64,000 nt of DNA from Odontocerum albicorne (Eukaryota > Arthropoda > Insecta > Trichoptera > Odontoceridae), in NCBI GenBank assembly GCA_949825065.1, contig OX463849.1:41413234-41477233 (forward strand), given 5' to 3'. A program made the translations under genes and the position numbers. The notes under the pieces were generated by a model. That model saw only the letters and a list, made by a program, of their open reading frames with translations. It ran no database searches and was not told the DNA's origin. Positions 31,273 to 42,339 of this stretch are shown here, one piece after another; the stretch's first letter is position 1; every line of letters begins with the position of its first letter.

Positions 31273-31617
31273 CTAAATCGCCCTCCGCAAGTTTTTTAGG
31301 GTCTCACAGTATCTTGCAGAGTTGATGGTCTCCCCTTGAGGCATATATTCAATTAAAATTATGCCTTGACAGTCCCAAAACACGGATGCCATGATTTTCT
31401 TGACTGAAATTGTGGTTTTGAACTTTTTGGCGGAGGGTGAAGAGGTGTGACGCCACTGTTGAGACTGCCTTTTGGTTTCAGGCGTGTAGTGTGCAACCCA
31501 AGTTTCATCTCCAGTAACGATGGAGCGGAGAAATTCATCTACATGGAGTTTGTAGCGCCTCAAAAACTCTTGACCGGCATTATTTATTTCGCACTTGGCG
31601 GGAGATTGGATTGACAT
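31273..31617 (-). pseudogene. Mariner transposase with HTH region deleted (copy C)
   Basis: From ATG 31,617, twelve codons of the N-terminus join EFLRSIVTGDETWVAHYTPE, which holds the first catalytic Asp (TGDETW). KKIMASVFWDCQGIILIEY and RYCETLKNLRRAI follow to the stop at 31,273-31,275. Without a DNA-binding domain it cannot find TIRs. Confidence 0.8.
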
Positions 31618-31789
31618 TTTCCACGAAACGTGTTGTCGCATCGACACTTCTCAACGTACTGACCTCGAACCGGTCTCGTTGCGGAGGGGAAGGGTCAGGC
31701 TACACGGAAGTGTAGCCAACATGTCGAAAATAAAATCCATCCGGTCGTGAGAGCCTCAGTACACTTACTTTCTGGATACGCCTAGTACA

Positions 31790-32724
31790 ATGTTATTTCA
31801 ATTTAATGCGTATATTGACATATACGTACTTAATAGTATTAAAATAATTATTTGGAAGAATTGTTATCTAGTTATAAGTAGTATGTAGGTGTTAACTATT
31901 TTTTTAGCATTATTCTTCTTCGTTTCTTCGTATAAGATTCAGAACATAAACAGCTTATTGATTTAAAGCCTCAACAGTTGCCTCATAGATCTTCCAAACT
32001 CTCTCCGGGAACGAGAAAATCGGGCAGTCATATGATATGTGTGATTGATGGCCAGCACCTGTACATACTCGTATCAAGTATTTTTTTTATTATCTTCAGT
32101 AAAACCAGTGAAAATTATTTACAAAAAAATCATTTATATGTAAAATGCAAAAATAAATTTACATACATAGAACGTCAGCGGGTACGTATATTTAAATAAA
32201 CGATAACCATGCTCACGTTATGTATAAAAAAAGTGACCTTTCGACCCGGTGACTACCAAATGTCGAATCAGGTACCGGTATGTTATGGAGTTATTGCGTA
32301 TAATTAACAGGTGCAGTGTGAAAAGGGTGGTTCATTGGTGTAATTAATTATGGCAGACATAAAAATTACCAATCAAATTATTATATTGACTCTGTTTTCT
32401 AACAAGGTCCTGACCCGTGGAAATTTTAAATTCCGAAGTGTGAATTCAAAAAAATATTCCGCAAGTCAGAAATGTTTATGAGTAAATAATATTTATCATT
32501 TGATTTATAACGTCGATTAATTGCACCTTCAAATTGGATATCGTCACCAGTTTTGAATGCTTATGTGAAGGTCTTAAGATTGATGAAAAAACAAGTTAAA
32601 TGCACAATGGGTTCAAGGATAAAAGCCGCTTACAAGAAGTAGCTTACATATGTGGCCTGGGTGACGCTTTATATAAAATATCCAAAATATATCTGCATTA
32701 GAGTCAAGATTTAAAATATATACA
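31790..32724. other. Non-coding; short match to the 269-bp repeat
   Basis: 31,855-31,897 is an inverted match to the end of the 269-bp repeat at 34,230 (TTGTTATCTAGTTATAAGTA then GTATGTAGGTGTTAA). The rest has no supported feature. Confidence 0.3.
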
Positions 32725-33290
32725 TACACACATGCCATTTCCCTTTCGGCGTAGGCAGAGAGGACAGAGTGCCAGACTTTCTTATCTCAACACATATCCT
32801 TCGCCTCTACTATACCCATACACTCACTCATACGACTTTTTCAGTCTTTCAAAATATCATTCACTTAACCCAACCATTTTTACCTTGGTCTCCTCCATCG
32901 AACACGCCTTCCACTCATATTTGGGTTTCATTTTGTTGTTTTAGTCATGCATTCGTTCTACATTTCCAAACCTTCTCAGAGTGTTCATTTTCATCTTACT
33001 TAACACTCCAGCCTTAAGTTCATCTTCACCTCTAATTATTTATTTAAAAAATGATGGGTTCAAGTCACGAGTTGGAACGCCCTTGAGGAGGAGTTTGCCC
33101 TCTGAACGGCGCCTTATAAATTGTCATTTTATGATTATTATTCATTCCGTATTCTATCATACATTGTCATCCCATGTATTCTTCTCAGTGCGCGCATTTC
33201 TACAGCGTTTGTTTGTCAGTCTTTTACCACGTCCACGTCCACGTTTCACTCCTTTATACCAAAGTTGATACTTTGAACATTAATTCTTAA
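32725..33290 (-). mobile_element. RTE-like LINE fragment interrupted by another repeat
   Basis: Minus-strand copy: CATTTCCCTTTCGGCGTAGG (tail), CATTCACTTAACCCAACCA, TCTACATTTCCAAACC, TCATCTTACTTAACACTCC. At about 33,035-33,145 a piece ending AAATTGTCATTTTATGATTATT is inserted; the same piece, ending in (ATT)n, occurs at 43,885-43,960. After it the LINE resumes with CCGTATTCTATCATACATTG. Confidence 0.7.
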
Positions 33291-33309
33291 AATTATATTG
33301 TTAGGTTAA

Positions 33310-33524
33310 CACTTGCCACCCTGTGATGGATAGTGAGTGACCAGGACTTATATTTTATTTTATTATTTGACGTTTGAATACATAATAAAATGATTTTTAT
33401 AGCTAATTACAAAAAATAACCTAGCAGATTTTGCATAATTTTAATTTATAACATACATTTTTTACTGGACGCTTAGCGTCCAGCACCGTGGCTGGCGGAA
33501 TTGTTTAGCACAGTAAGGCAAGTG
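33310..33524 (+). mobile_element. 215-bp MITE with TTAA flanks, copy 1
   Basis: The ends CACTTGCC / GGCAAGTG are flanked by TTAA at 33,306-33,309 and 33,525-33,528. Near the right end is a 19-nt palindrome CTGGACGCTTAGCGTCCAG (33,475-33,493). An inverted copy lies at 35,425-35,637. The TTAA duplication points to piggyBac-type mobilisation; there is no coding sequence. Confidence 0.85.
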
Positions 33525-33534
33525 TTAAGACATT

Positions 33535-33660
33535 AAAAAAATGCGAATTAAAAAAAATAGAGTGCTTAAGATGAATAAAGGAGTAGTGAGACGGTTAGGC
33601 CACGTAGAAAGGATGAATAATAGAAAAGAAAAATAATATTGACGAGTATTATAGAAATTA
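33535..33660 (+). mobile_element. RTE-like LINE tail fragment
   Basis: AGAGTGCTTAAGATGAATAA, GTGAGACGGTTAGGCCACGT and AGAAAGGATGAATAA correspond to 28,390-28,480. Confidence 0.5.
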
Positions 33661-34229
33661 TGTTAGTTCGGTTCTAGGATAGTTTTTCATTCATCATGGA
33701 AATGAAATGTTGTCATTTAGTTTTTTCTTGGTTGAATAAGATGCTTTTGTATATATGATTTGAATTTAATGAATTAAAACATCTGAATTAATCTAAGGCG
33801 TACCAAAATAGATAATATTTAAACTGTTCAAATCTCTCTATCATTGACTTTAAAAAAATGACTTATTATTCACCCAACATATACACATACTCGTATGTGT
33901 ATGTTTATTAACTACTCGTTTAATTACCATAGATTAATTCATTTGTTTGGTACCCTTCGACTTATTCAAATCGATAATTCAGATATATTGAAGTGCGTGG
34001 CCTGAAGACAATATTGTCTTTGGCCACATTAATAATCGAATAAGCACTAGAGTAGGCACGGAACTCGTTCGTAGTCGCGCCCGTTAGCTATACTACCATA
34101 TTCGATGTGACAGTATTTTTTGATACGTCTAGTACGTGTAAGTATTGTTACAAGATGCACTCTTACCAAACTGGGACTTTTTTTTAATAATATCGAGAAC
34201 CGAACCTCAAACCCCCGGATTTGTAATTT
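33661..34229. other. Non-coding stretch
   Basis: A decayed B-box-like CGAGAACCGAACC at 34,193-34,205 (minus strand) may be a SINE edge. No gene. Confidence 0.25.
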
Positions 34230-34498
34230 GTTTTTTTTTTATTAAACAAAGTAAATTATTGTACAAACATTTGTCAAGGCTATACCTGTATACAAATTTA
34301 TTACTTAACTAATCTTAATTATATGTTATAATTTATGAACTTACTTAATCTTATTTTCCTACATATCATTTTATTTTATTTATTCAATCTTAATATATGA
34401 GATCTTAGAAATAATTAACACCTACATACTACTTATAACTAGATAACAATTTTTACACTAATTATTTAGCAAAAACAAGTCCACTCGTTCAGGCTACT
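34230..34498 (+). repeat. 269-bp dispersed repeat, copy 1
   Basis: Nearly identical (about 10 differences) to 38,062-38,330 in the same orientation. It starts with a T-run and ATTAAACAAAGTAAATTA and ends CACTCGTTCAGGCTACT. A T-run at one end, with the sequence read on the minus strand, would be a poly-A retroposon, so a SINE is possible. No A/B boxes were found. Confidence 0.85.
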
Positions 34499-34589
34499 GA
34501 TTTGTAAGTGTAATTGACAACTACAACTCCGTCGCTAAATTGTTGAGACAACAACTACCGTAGAGAAAACACAAAAGCAAATTACGTAT

Positions 34590-35110
34590 CACATCGTGTC
34601 CCTTACGGGTAGGCAGAGAGAACAGATTCTCAAACTTTTCTATCCATGCACACAACTTTTACCTGCTTACATTTCGTTATATACAAACTTTTATTATTTT
34701 TTCTTCTCAATTGACCTTCATTTAAAATCTGGTCCGTTTGTCATTCATTATCTTCACATGTCTAAACCATCTTAAAACTCCTTTCTTCATCTTAAATAAA
34801 ACAACCCTTTATGCTCGCATTCATTCTGCCTTCTTTCATGGATTGGCACTCTACGTTTTTTTCTTTATACACGTTTCTCCACAGCATTAATATTTTATCC
34901 TTCTACCCTATCAAAGATTCACTCCCTAACGTGTAAGTGGGCAACAACACACTATTATGTGTTGTAATTTAGCAAATTTTGATACAGCGCAGATATTGTT
35001 AATTACATTAAGTGGTCCGTTTACCTTGTTTCCTATCACTAGCCTGTTTTCAATGTATTTTATCACGTCCAACACACTGTCCTGATAACAGAACTCATAA
35101 AGGCGACTTC
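34590..35110 (-). mobile_element. RTE-like LINE fragment
   Basis: CGTGTCCCTTACGGGTAGGCAG (tail) through TCACATGTCTAAACCATC, TTCATCTTAAATAAAAC and, at the far end, CGTTTACCTTGTTTCCTATCACT (GNKVNG on the minus strand). Heavily mutated. Confidence 0.6.
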
Positions 35111-35424
35111 ATCCGAAGAATTCTTCAATGTTGATTATAATAAATCTATAAATGTAACCGACCATTTAAGTCTTAAAAATAGTAATTTAGGATATATCGT
35201 ATTATGAAATGCTGTGGAAACAAACAACAAAGAACTTCTAACTGGAAATGTATTCGTCGAAGTTCAAACAATGCTTATTCAGGGAATCGATTATACCCAG
35301 CTGTGCAGTGTTCCGGCGATGCACTTTTTGAGCTACGATTGTTTATTTAGAAGTTCTCTAGTGACAATTTTATGGAGCTTCATCAGGCAAGAACGATCAT
35401 GTGATAATGATGGATTAATATTAA

Positions 35425-35637
35425 CACTTGCCTTACTGTGCTAAAAAATTCCGCCAGCCACGGTGCTGGACGCTAAGCGTCCAGTGAAAAATGTTTGTTT
35501 TAAATTAAAATTATGCAGTCTGCTAGGTTATTTTTTGTAATTAGCTATAAAAATCATTTTATTGTGTATTGAAACGTCGAATAATCAAATAAAATATAAG
35601 TCCTGGTCACTCGTTATCCATCACAGGATGGCAAGTG
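35425..35637 (-). mobile_element. 213-bp MITE with TTAA flanks, copy 2
   Basis: Inverted relative to the copy at 33,310-33,524, about 90 percent alike by eye. TTAA lies at 35,421-35,424 and 35,638-35,641. The internal palindrome CTGGACGCTAAGCGTCCAG is conserved; its centre changed from TTA to TAA, which keeps the pairing arms intact. Confidence 0.85.
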
Positions 35638-35689
35638 TTAACCAGGCGAAAAACCCAGTGTTATGTATAAGAATCATGGCCACAATATC

Positions 35690-35765
35690 CGTGACCTAGT
35701 TGGTAAGACACTTGATATCTACGAGTACCTAGATGTAAAGGTTCGATTCCCGATGGTGCCCGAAA
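35690..35765 (+). repeat. tRNA-derived SINE-like copy
   Basis: A-box-like GTGACCTAGTTGGTAAGAC and a perfect B box GGTTCGATTCC at 35,740-35,750, followed by CGATGGTGCCCG. Confidence 0.6.
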
Positions 35766-35769
35766 AAAG

Positions 35770-36715
35770 GGATCCCAATCTTATAAAAGAGTTCGTCTGC
35801 TAATAATACTCACACTCGCTAGACGTGTAAGTTATATTACTACACGTTTGACTACGAATGCTTTAAAGAATATCTAAATAACAGTTTTGTTTAAAGTTTT
35901 TAGCAAAGGATGGATTCAGGCCGTAATTCACAAAACAAAATTTTATCCGACAAAATACCAAAAATATTTGAAAAATTAATTTGTCCGTTGATTCTGCTTT
36001 ACTAAAAAAAGATGCTGATCTCAAAGGAAGATAAATACATACCGATCACCTTTACACATACCTATCTCAATCGATATTCAATCAAACCACACCACACCGG
36101 ACTCACTGTCATCTCCATAAATAAAACCCCTTGTGTTCACATTATTTTACAGCATCCCAGACTTCATTGGACGTTAGTCAAACCCGTTAATAACACGGCG
36201 AGATGATAATTTTTATGGCGTTTTATGTATTTATGGCTGGCATAAAGCACAGTGATGGTTCGACAAGATTTTAAACGCTGCTTATCTCAGATTTATAAGA
36301 CAATTAATTATTACATGATCAGTTTATCTGATGGGTCAATACGGAGCGGAAATCTTTGTTGAAAACGTATTAAGTTTTTTATTATATGAAAATAAACTGA
36401 CTTATTGTTTTTTTTTTTGTTATATCGCTTTGGAACTCTTCTCGGGTCGTTCGATTCAATCTCGCTTCTCTGCTATAATCGTACTGGTGCCCTAAGGCTA
36501 AACTATGAAATGTATTTATGCGTTTATTCTTACAATTGTAACAACAGTGGCCTTGATTGTGTGCAGAGGTGGAATGTCTTGAACTGGAAACAATAGCAAT
36601 AACCAATCTAGAGCGGTCGTTATTTGTAATCTTCATGAAACAATCTTTCTCGTAGTTTTTGGTATGATAGAGTTATATTTTTTTATATCATATAGGTTTC
36701 AGACGTTCTTCAGCA
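35770..36715. other. Non-coding stretch
   Basis: No supported gene. An inverted CTCACACTCGCTAGACGTGT/ACACGTTTGAC pairing near 35,810-35,850 is weak. Confidence 0.2.
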
Positions 36716-36717
36716 AT

Positions 36718-36792
36718 TATTGGCCCCGTTGCCAGGTGTTTAGAAAACTTAAGTGGCACTTAGATGTCCCGTGTTCGAATCCTAGGGAATTA
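36718..36792 (+). repeat. tRNA-derived SINE-like copy
   Basis: A-box-like CCCGTTGCCAGGTG and B-box GTTCGAATCC (36,772-36,781). More diverged than the others. Confidence 0.4.
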
Positions 36793-36829
36793 ACTTTCGA
36801 ACTGCTTTTTAATCTATGTTACTGATCTA

Positions 36830-37759
36830 CGAGGCATATCCGGAAAGTAAGTGTACTGAATTTTTGTAGGTAACATTTTTTTTTATTTAAACCAAAAAAT
36901 TACGTGGTTACCGTAGTACATATGTAAGCTATTTTCGACATAGTCGCCATTCCTCTCAATGCAGGTGCTGAAGCGGGGTATCAACTTTTTGATGCCTTCC
37001 TCGAAGTAGTTTCCCGCCAACCCCTCCGTCCACTTCTCCACCTCTTCCTTTATCTCCTCGTCGGTTGAAAACCTTTTTCCACCCATGTGCAGCTTCAGGG
37101 AGGTAAAGAGATAGTAATCTGAAGGTGCTAGGTCAGGGGAATGCGCGGGATGGTTCAGGACATCCCATTTAAACGAGGCGAGCAGTTCCGTCTGACATTG
37201 TCGTGCAACAGGCAGACTCCCTTTGTCAGCATGCCTCTCCTCTTGTTCTGAATCGCCCTCCGCATTTTTTTAGGGTCTCACAATATCTTGCAGAGTTGAT
37301 GGTATCCCCTTGAGGTATATATTCAATTAAAATTATGCCTTGACAGTCCCAAAACATGGATGCCATGATTTTCTTGGCTGAAATTGTGGATTTGAACTTT
37401 TTGGCGGAGGGTGAAGAGGTGTGACGCCACTGTTGAGACTGCCTTTTGGTTTCAGGCGTGTAGTGTGCAACCAAGGTTTCATCTCCAGTAACGATGGAGC
37501 GGAGAAATTCATCTCCATGAAGTCTGCAGCGCCTCAAAAACTCTTGCCCGGCCTCCACTCGATTCAACTTGGCGGGAGATGGAGTTGACATTTTTCACGA
37601 AACGTATTGACGCGTCGACACTTCTCAACGTACTGACCTCGAACTGATCTCGTTGCAGAGGGGAAGGGTCAGGCTACACGAAAGTGTAGCCAACATGTCG
37701 AAAATAAAATCCATCCGGTCGTGAGAGCCTCAGTACACTTACTTTCTGGATACGCCTCG
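36830..37759 (-). mobile_element. Mariner family copy D, DNA-binding domain deleted
   Basis: TIRs CGAGGCATATCCGGAAAGTA and ...TTTCTGGATACGCCTCG are flanked by TA (36,828-36,829; 37,760-37,761). Like copy C it lost the HTH region, but at different breakpoints (PSPAKLNRVEAGQEFL). It does not carry the stop shared by B and C (CAG retained) but has a separate 22-nt loss before the second Asp. The 5' UTR hairpin at 37,672-37,691 differs in its loop. Confidence 0.9.
36925..37591 (-). pseudogene. Mariner transposase remnant (copy D)
   Basis: ATG at 37,591 opens a 121-codon frame with TGDETLVAHYTPE (first Asp; Trp replaced by Leu) and MASMFWDCQGIILIEY. A base loss in the KKLRRAI region shifts the frame to a stop at 37,226. 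The remainder (SPDLAPSDYYLF with the last Asp, then GGKRFSTDEEIKEEVEKW) lies in other frames down to 36,883. Confidence 0.75.
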
Positions 37760-37764
37760 TATAT

Positions 37765-38061
37765 TTAATTCCCGGTTTCCTATTCATTCTTGTGCCCGTG
37801 AGATCCTTCCAACGTTATCGATCGCTGATGGAATAAGCTTCTGTATCCTGAATAAACCAAAAAAGCTCCTTGACTTCAGAGGTCTAGCATAAATTATTTG
37901 AACACTTGCGGGGTAACGGATGCTTATTCCTGATATTCTGTATATATTACGCTTTTTATTATTGTGCTCGGTCAGGTTGGCGTAGGCTATATGAACACTA
38001 CCACTGAAGCCGAATATGGTGTGTTACTATCTCATATCGGAAGATCTAAAAAGGTTCGTTG
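37765..38061. other. Non-coding stretch
   Basis: No supported feature. Confidence 0.2.
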
Positions 38062-38330
38062 GTTTTTTTTTTACTAAACAAAGTAAATTAGTGTACAAAC
38101 ATTTGTCAAGGCTATACCTATATACAAATTTATTACTTAACTAATCTTAATTATATGTTATAATTTATGAACTTACTTAATCTTATTTTCCTACGTATCA
38201 TTTTATTTTATTTATTCAATCTTAATATATGAGATCTTATAAATAATTAACACCTACATACTACTTATAGCTAGATAACAATTCTTACACTTATTATTTA
38301 GCAATAACAAAGTCACTCGTTCAGGCTACT
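38062..38330 (+). repeat. 269-bp dispersed repeat, copy 2
   Basis: Direct repeat of 34,230-34,498 located 3.8 kb downstream. Mariner copy D and one MITE lie between the two copies. Confidence 0.85.
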
Positions 38331-38529
38331 TGTATTCCATCACATTCACTCTCTTCGTCTTCCTTGTTAAAGTTTTCTTCGGTTTTCTTACCAAATATAT
38401 TTTGTTACATATGCAGATGCGGGAAAAGTACACAATCATTTGATTAGACATTTACCCCATATCTGCAGTCACACTCTTAGAATTTACAGATTTTATTTTT
38501 TGTAATATTTCGATTCCCGAGTTTTCTAT

Positions 38530-38870
38530 TGTACACACACACACATCTTTCGCTTCCTGTATATACATACACCTCATACATCTTCCACGATTTCGATGAC
38601 CAACTTGATCATTTGATCCAACCCTATTTTCATTGATTCACAGTTGCACTGTATATTTATCTTAGTATTTCTTCATTAATTTGTTCTACTTGCCCAAACT
38701 ACCTCATAGTTCTCTTCATACGTCAGTCTTAAGTTTACATTAATTGGCTTGATACATCAGTTCAAATTCATGCCTAATCTCTTCATTCCGTATTCTATCA
38801 TACCATGTGTTCTTTTCAGTGCATGCATTTTTACAGCATTTATTTGTATAAGCTTACATTAATTGGCTTA
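38530..38870 (-). mobile_element. RTE-like LINE fragment
   Basis: CACATCTTTCGCTTCCTGTA, GATCATTTGATCCAACCCTA, TTGCACTGTATATTTATC and CCGTATTCTATCATACCATG follow the order of 32,790-33,190. A 45-bp piece (AAGTTTACATTAATTGGCTT...) is repeated within it at 38,731 and 38,850. Confidence 0.6.
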
Positions 38871-38939
38871 ATACATTAGACTTTTAGGAGCTATGTCCTT
38901 AAGGGAGATATGATGATGATTTGTTGATAAATAAAACTC

Positions 38940-39260
38940 GTTTAGATCGCAATGCAGAAAGAGAGACATTTTATTGGTAGACGTAGGTATTTATACTATT
39001 CTTGAATGAGTGCGGGAATGCGCTCGCGATATGCCTACGTCTCGTTTCTGCATTCGCAAAAACGATTAATGTTGTATGTAGGTATCATTCAAATACGGAA
39101 CTGGCGAGACAGATGTGGTGCCTTCTCGCTCTGGCATGGAATGCGCTCCACACCCGGCGATGAGTTGAATGACCGGCGTGTGGACTTTGTACTTGTTTGT
39201 TTTTAATTGTCAAGGAATGCAAAGGTCGTATGCTCGGTCATTGACCGAGCGTACGGACGC
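38940..39260. repeat. Inverted repeats of unknown origin
   Basis: GCAGAAAGAGAGAC...GTAGACGTAGG (38,952-38,987) pairs with CCTACGTCTCGTTTCTGC (39,033-39,050). Further on, CGTATGCTCGGTCA / TTGACCGAGCGTACG (39,227-39,255) is a near-perfect 28-bp palindrome. The stretch is less AT-rich than its surroundings. Confidence 0.45.
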
Positions 39261-40070
39261 CACAGACTGTTTTCATTTTTCTCTCTCAAAAATCAAAAAT
39301 GCTACTTAAATAATATTGTGGAGTTTACAAAGGAAATTATAGCAAAATCTTGTATTTATTAGTATCAGATATTTGGTTTTAGTACCCCTAAAGACACCAC
39401 CGTCTCTTTATCACAATAACAATAGATGTCTTCTTGCTTATACCTCAGGTATATAATTAATCAAATAATTTGTGTATTCTCCAGTGTATGTTTGTAATTT
39501 TCTATAAACCTTATTTGGAGATTAAATTAATAGGGTCTTATTAGTGTACATTATTCAACGGAAAGAGAAAAGCAAGAATTGCGATGCCTGAGATAATAGG
39601 ACAAAATATATGAGGCCATATCGCACTTCTTTATACGGACCGTAGTCGGCATACGGAGGCCAACCTCATTAGTGCGTATTCGCCACACGAAATTGATTTC
39701 TGCAAGGAAAAAGGCCGAAGCGATATCAGAAATCATCCTTGATACCTATGCCATCTGGATCCTTTTTGCAGAATATTTATAAAGGTTCTACTTATCTCAA
39801 CGCCAATCGTGGGTCTCCGTCTAATAAACAGCGCCAATCTCCATTTTTAACCTTTAAATGAAGAGGAATTAGCAAACAAAGCTCTCTTAAAGGTTATTTT
39901 TCAGTTCGATAGCGAAGTGATCTCTTTGCTTATTCAACTTGCAGAATTTTTTGCTGTTAAGGAATTGTTGCCTTAACAACGCGATTGCTTTCTACGATAT
40001 TTTGAAAATTATTTCTAATTAAAATGCATTTTGTTTGAATTAAACGTTGCCAAGTAATTTAGTCCAATAG
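39261..40070. other. Non-coding stretch
   Basis: No supported feature. Confidence 0.2.
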
Positions 40071-40150
40071 GTAGGTCTAGGATAATATAAGTAGGTCTAG
40101 GATAATATAAGTAGGTCTAGAACAATATAAGTAGGTCTAGGACAATAAAT
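40071..40150 (+). repeat. 20-bp minisatellite, four copies
   Basis: GTAGGTCTAGGATAATATAA repeats at 40,071, 40,091, 40,111 and 40,131, with the last two slightly changed. There are no spacers, so it is not a CRISPR. Confidence 0.9.
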
Positions 40151-40639
40151 TAAGGTGGAGTTCAAATTATCTTTCACCATTTTTAAGATTAATAACATAC
40201 TAATTCTTCAAAATCTTATTTTACAGAATATTTAAATACATTTCTTTAAATACTACTATGGTTTTAAAGTTTCCGGCTTAAACAAGTTATTGCCTACATG
40301 TAGACATACCACGCCGGCCACGCCCATTGCGTAGTCGGGCGATGTTAGATGTTTCAGTCAACATTTTATACCTCTACACTCAGTAGTATGTCAACTAGAG
40401 CCAATAGCAACGTGTTGTTTCGTTATGTTGTGAAATGTTGACATTTAAATATCGCGCGGTTATCAAGTCTTTTTCAAAAAAAAGAATAGTCTGGTAGAAA
40501 TTAGCAACATTTTAGATGCCGACATTTAAGAAATATTAAATTTTAACTGTAACATCGCCTGACGTGGTATCTGTATATACACGCTCTTAATTTAACAGGT
40601 GGAAACTTTTGGACCTTAGTGGTATTATTGTTAAATTTT
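40151..40639. other. Non-coding stretch
   Basis: No supported feature. Confidence 0.2.
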
Positions 40640-40930
40640 ATTCTTTCGAATCATACATACCGTTGCCCTATCAGGCTATGCAAATGTGTGAGCGCCTTAC
40701 TATCACGATATACATGTTTTGCTTGCTCAACATTCATATATCTTCTCATACAACTTTTTCGGTTTAACTTCCTCTTAATTTTCTTCTGTGAAGATATCAT
40801 CATCTAACCAATCATACCATATCTCGGCTGTCTTTTGCCATTCTTTTTTTACATCAGTCCCTAGCTCACATTTGCTTTTAATTACTTCATTCTATCATAC
40901 ATTGCCTTACCGCATATTCTTCTTAATGCG
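40640..40930 (-). mobile_element. RTE-like LINE fragment
   Basis: TTGCCCTATCAGGCTATGCA, CATATATCTTCTCATACAAC, TCATTCTATCATACATTGCC and CATATTCTTCTTAATGCGGGC follow the family order. It abuts a mariner remnant at about 40,931. Confidence 0.55.
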
Positions 40931-41445
40931 GGCGTTATTTTTCGAGACCAGGGCGCTCATTGGACTTTGATGATGGAACTTTAAATCATTGGTACGATGC
41001 AGTATACGCCAAAGTACTCGAGAATCAACAGACAAATTAAACACATCACAATTCACCATATGCCGCCACTTCAGTATACGCCAAGTTAGCAAATTGAGTG
41101 TTTGGATTTCACACGTTCTTAGTGAAATGAACAAGGCTGATCGTTTATCGATAGCAACAAGTCTTCCTTCACGACAGAGAAACGACTCGTTTCTTGATAA
41201 AATTATTACATGTGAGTAAAAATGAATCACACACGACAATGTTGTACGCAAAAGGCACTGGGTTGACAGATATAAATCTACACACCCGGGCCAAAAAGTT
41301 GAGCTTCGAGAGCTTTTTGATGTCTAAACCAACGAAATTCTATGCAAAAGGAATCGAAGAGCTTCCTGATAAAATGCAACAACTCGTTACAAATAATGAA
41401 TACACAATTGATTATGGTACCATTGTGGTTTTTTATTGAAAATTA
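40931..41445 (+). pseudogene. Mariner transposase remnant
   Basis: Pieces in several frames: ALIGL/SLDFDD (hinge after the first HTH), KLSVWISHVLSEMNKADRL (the WVPHxLSExNK motif), SLPSRQRNDSFLDKIITCE (just before the first Asp), and the end SFESFLMSKPTKFYAKGIEELPDKMQQLVTNNEYTIDY split by deletions. The catalytic core is missing. A 16-nt word CAGTATACGCCAAAGT/GTT occurs twice (about 40,998 and 41,072). The wording is closer to the intact element at 44,540 than to family A-E. Confidence 0.6.
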
Positions 41446-41990
41446 TAGACTAAAATGGAAGTTATTTTATGACTCAACTTTCAATGTACACTTTTAGTGG
41501 TTCTGGTGACCGAAATCACTTCTAAAGCGCTTCCATTGCGTCACGTAAAATATTTCAAAATTTGGCACTTACGGAGACGCTTTGAAGACTTAAATCTCGT
41601 TGGCATTCTGCCACTCCAGAAGAACTCTTCCGATTGAAAAATTGCCTTAACGTCCGTTATATGAAGGAGTTTACGCCAGCGTCAAGTTGTGCTCACGTCA
41701 TTAGTGCAGGTTCACACAGGATTTATGTCGACACACTAAACTCGACCCGGCCCCAAATTACTGCCCGCTGGTTGGTTTCTACAATGAATAATTTTACAAA
41801 TAACTGTATAATTACACACTAGAAATCCATTTATTCAGTGCGATAAGGCCAGCCACTCTGAATATCGAGATAATATACGATTATTGTATTACACTTCCGC
41901 TTTATTCACTACAACCTCGAAGGCACATTGTTATACGGCAATTTATTCCTTACAGCCAGAAAAGTGCTAAATTTAAAGCTAGGACCTTTG
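41446..41990. other. Non-coding stretch
   Basis: No supported feature. Confidence 0.2.
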
Positions 41991-41997
41991 TTTGGTT

Positions 41998-42075
41998 TCA
42001 TCGGGAATCGAACCAGAAAGCTCCGGATTGAAAGTCATTCGATCTACCAAAAAGGCCATGGAGGTTGTGTCAGAC
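41998..42075 (-). repeat. tRNA-derived SINE-like copy
   Basis: Perfect B box GGTTCGATTCC on the minus strand (42,004-42,014) and an A-box-like CATGGCCTTTTTGGTAGATCG near 42,041-42,061. Confidence 0.55.
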
Positions 42076-42169
42076 GTACTAGGAGATATCGTTCTATCTT
42101 TTCATTTGTTTGTCAATTTATTAAGTTAAAATGAGTTTTAACTTATTTAATCTATTGAACTTACATCTG

Positions 42170-42339
42170 TAGTTTTACATCCGATAACTTACACTTCAAC
42201 TTACAACTTACACTTTTAATTCACGTCAACAGTACTAAAATAGATTCTTAACATATAACACAACAGGCAACAAAAAATCTGCATGCTCTCGGCTTCTTAA
42301 ATGCTTTATGGCATTTTGTGAAAAATGTGATATTAGTTA
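42170..42339 (+). repeat. Dispersed repeat family X, copy 2
   Basis: CCGATAACTTACA, GCATGCTCTCGGCTTCTTAA and TTATTTTAACTTCTTGTCATTTAG match 17,760-17,960 and 44,160-44,320. Confidence 0.55.

Larger units (their letters stand above)
30832..31785 (-). mobile_element. Mariner family copy C, DNA-binding domain deleted
   Basis: TIRs CGAGGCATATCCAGAAAGTA (30,832) and ...TTTCTGGATACGCCTAG (to 31,785) are flanked by TA (30,830-30,831; 31,786-31,787). It retains the start codon, then jumps from MSIQSPAKCEI to NNAGQEFLRRY, losing both HTH motifs. The catalytic half is present but split by the same CAG-to-TAG stop as copy B. The 5' UTR hairpin lies at 31,698-31,717. Outside the two deletions it is almost identical to copy B. 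Confidence 0.9.

Noticed and set aside
39006..39206. 66-codon ORF in a locally GC-richer patch
   Set aside because: It lies between inverted repeats and has no recognisable motif.
40071..40150. Regularly spaced repeats resembling a CRISPR array (also 43,633-43,689 and the 61-64 kb satellite)
   Set aside because: Repeats are directly adjacent, with no unique spacers, and the context is eukaryotic.
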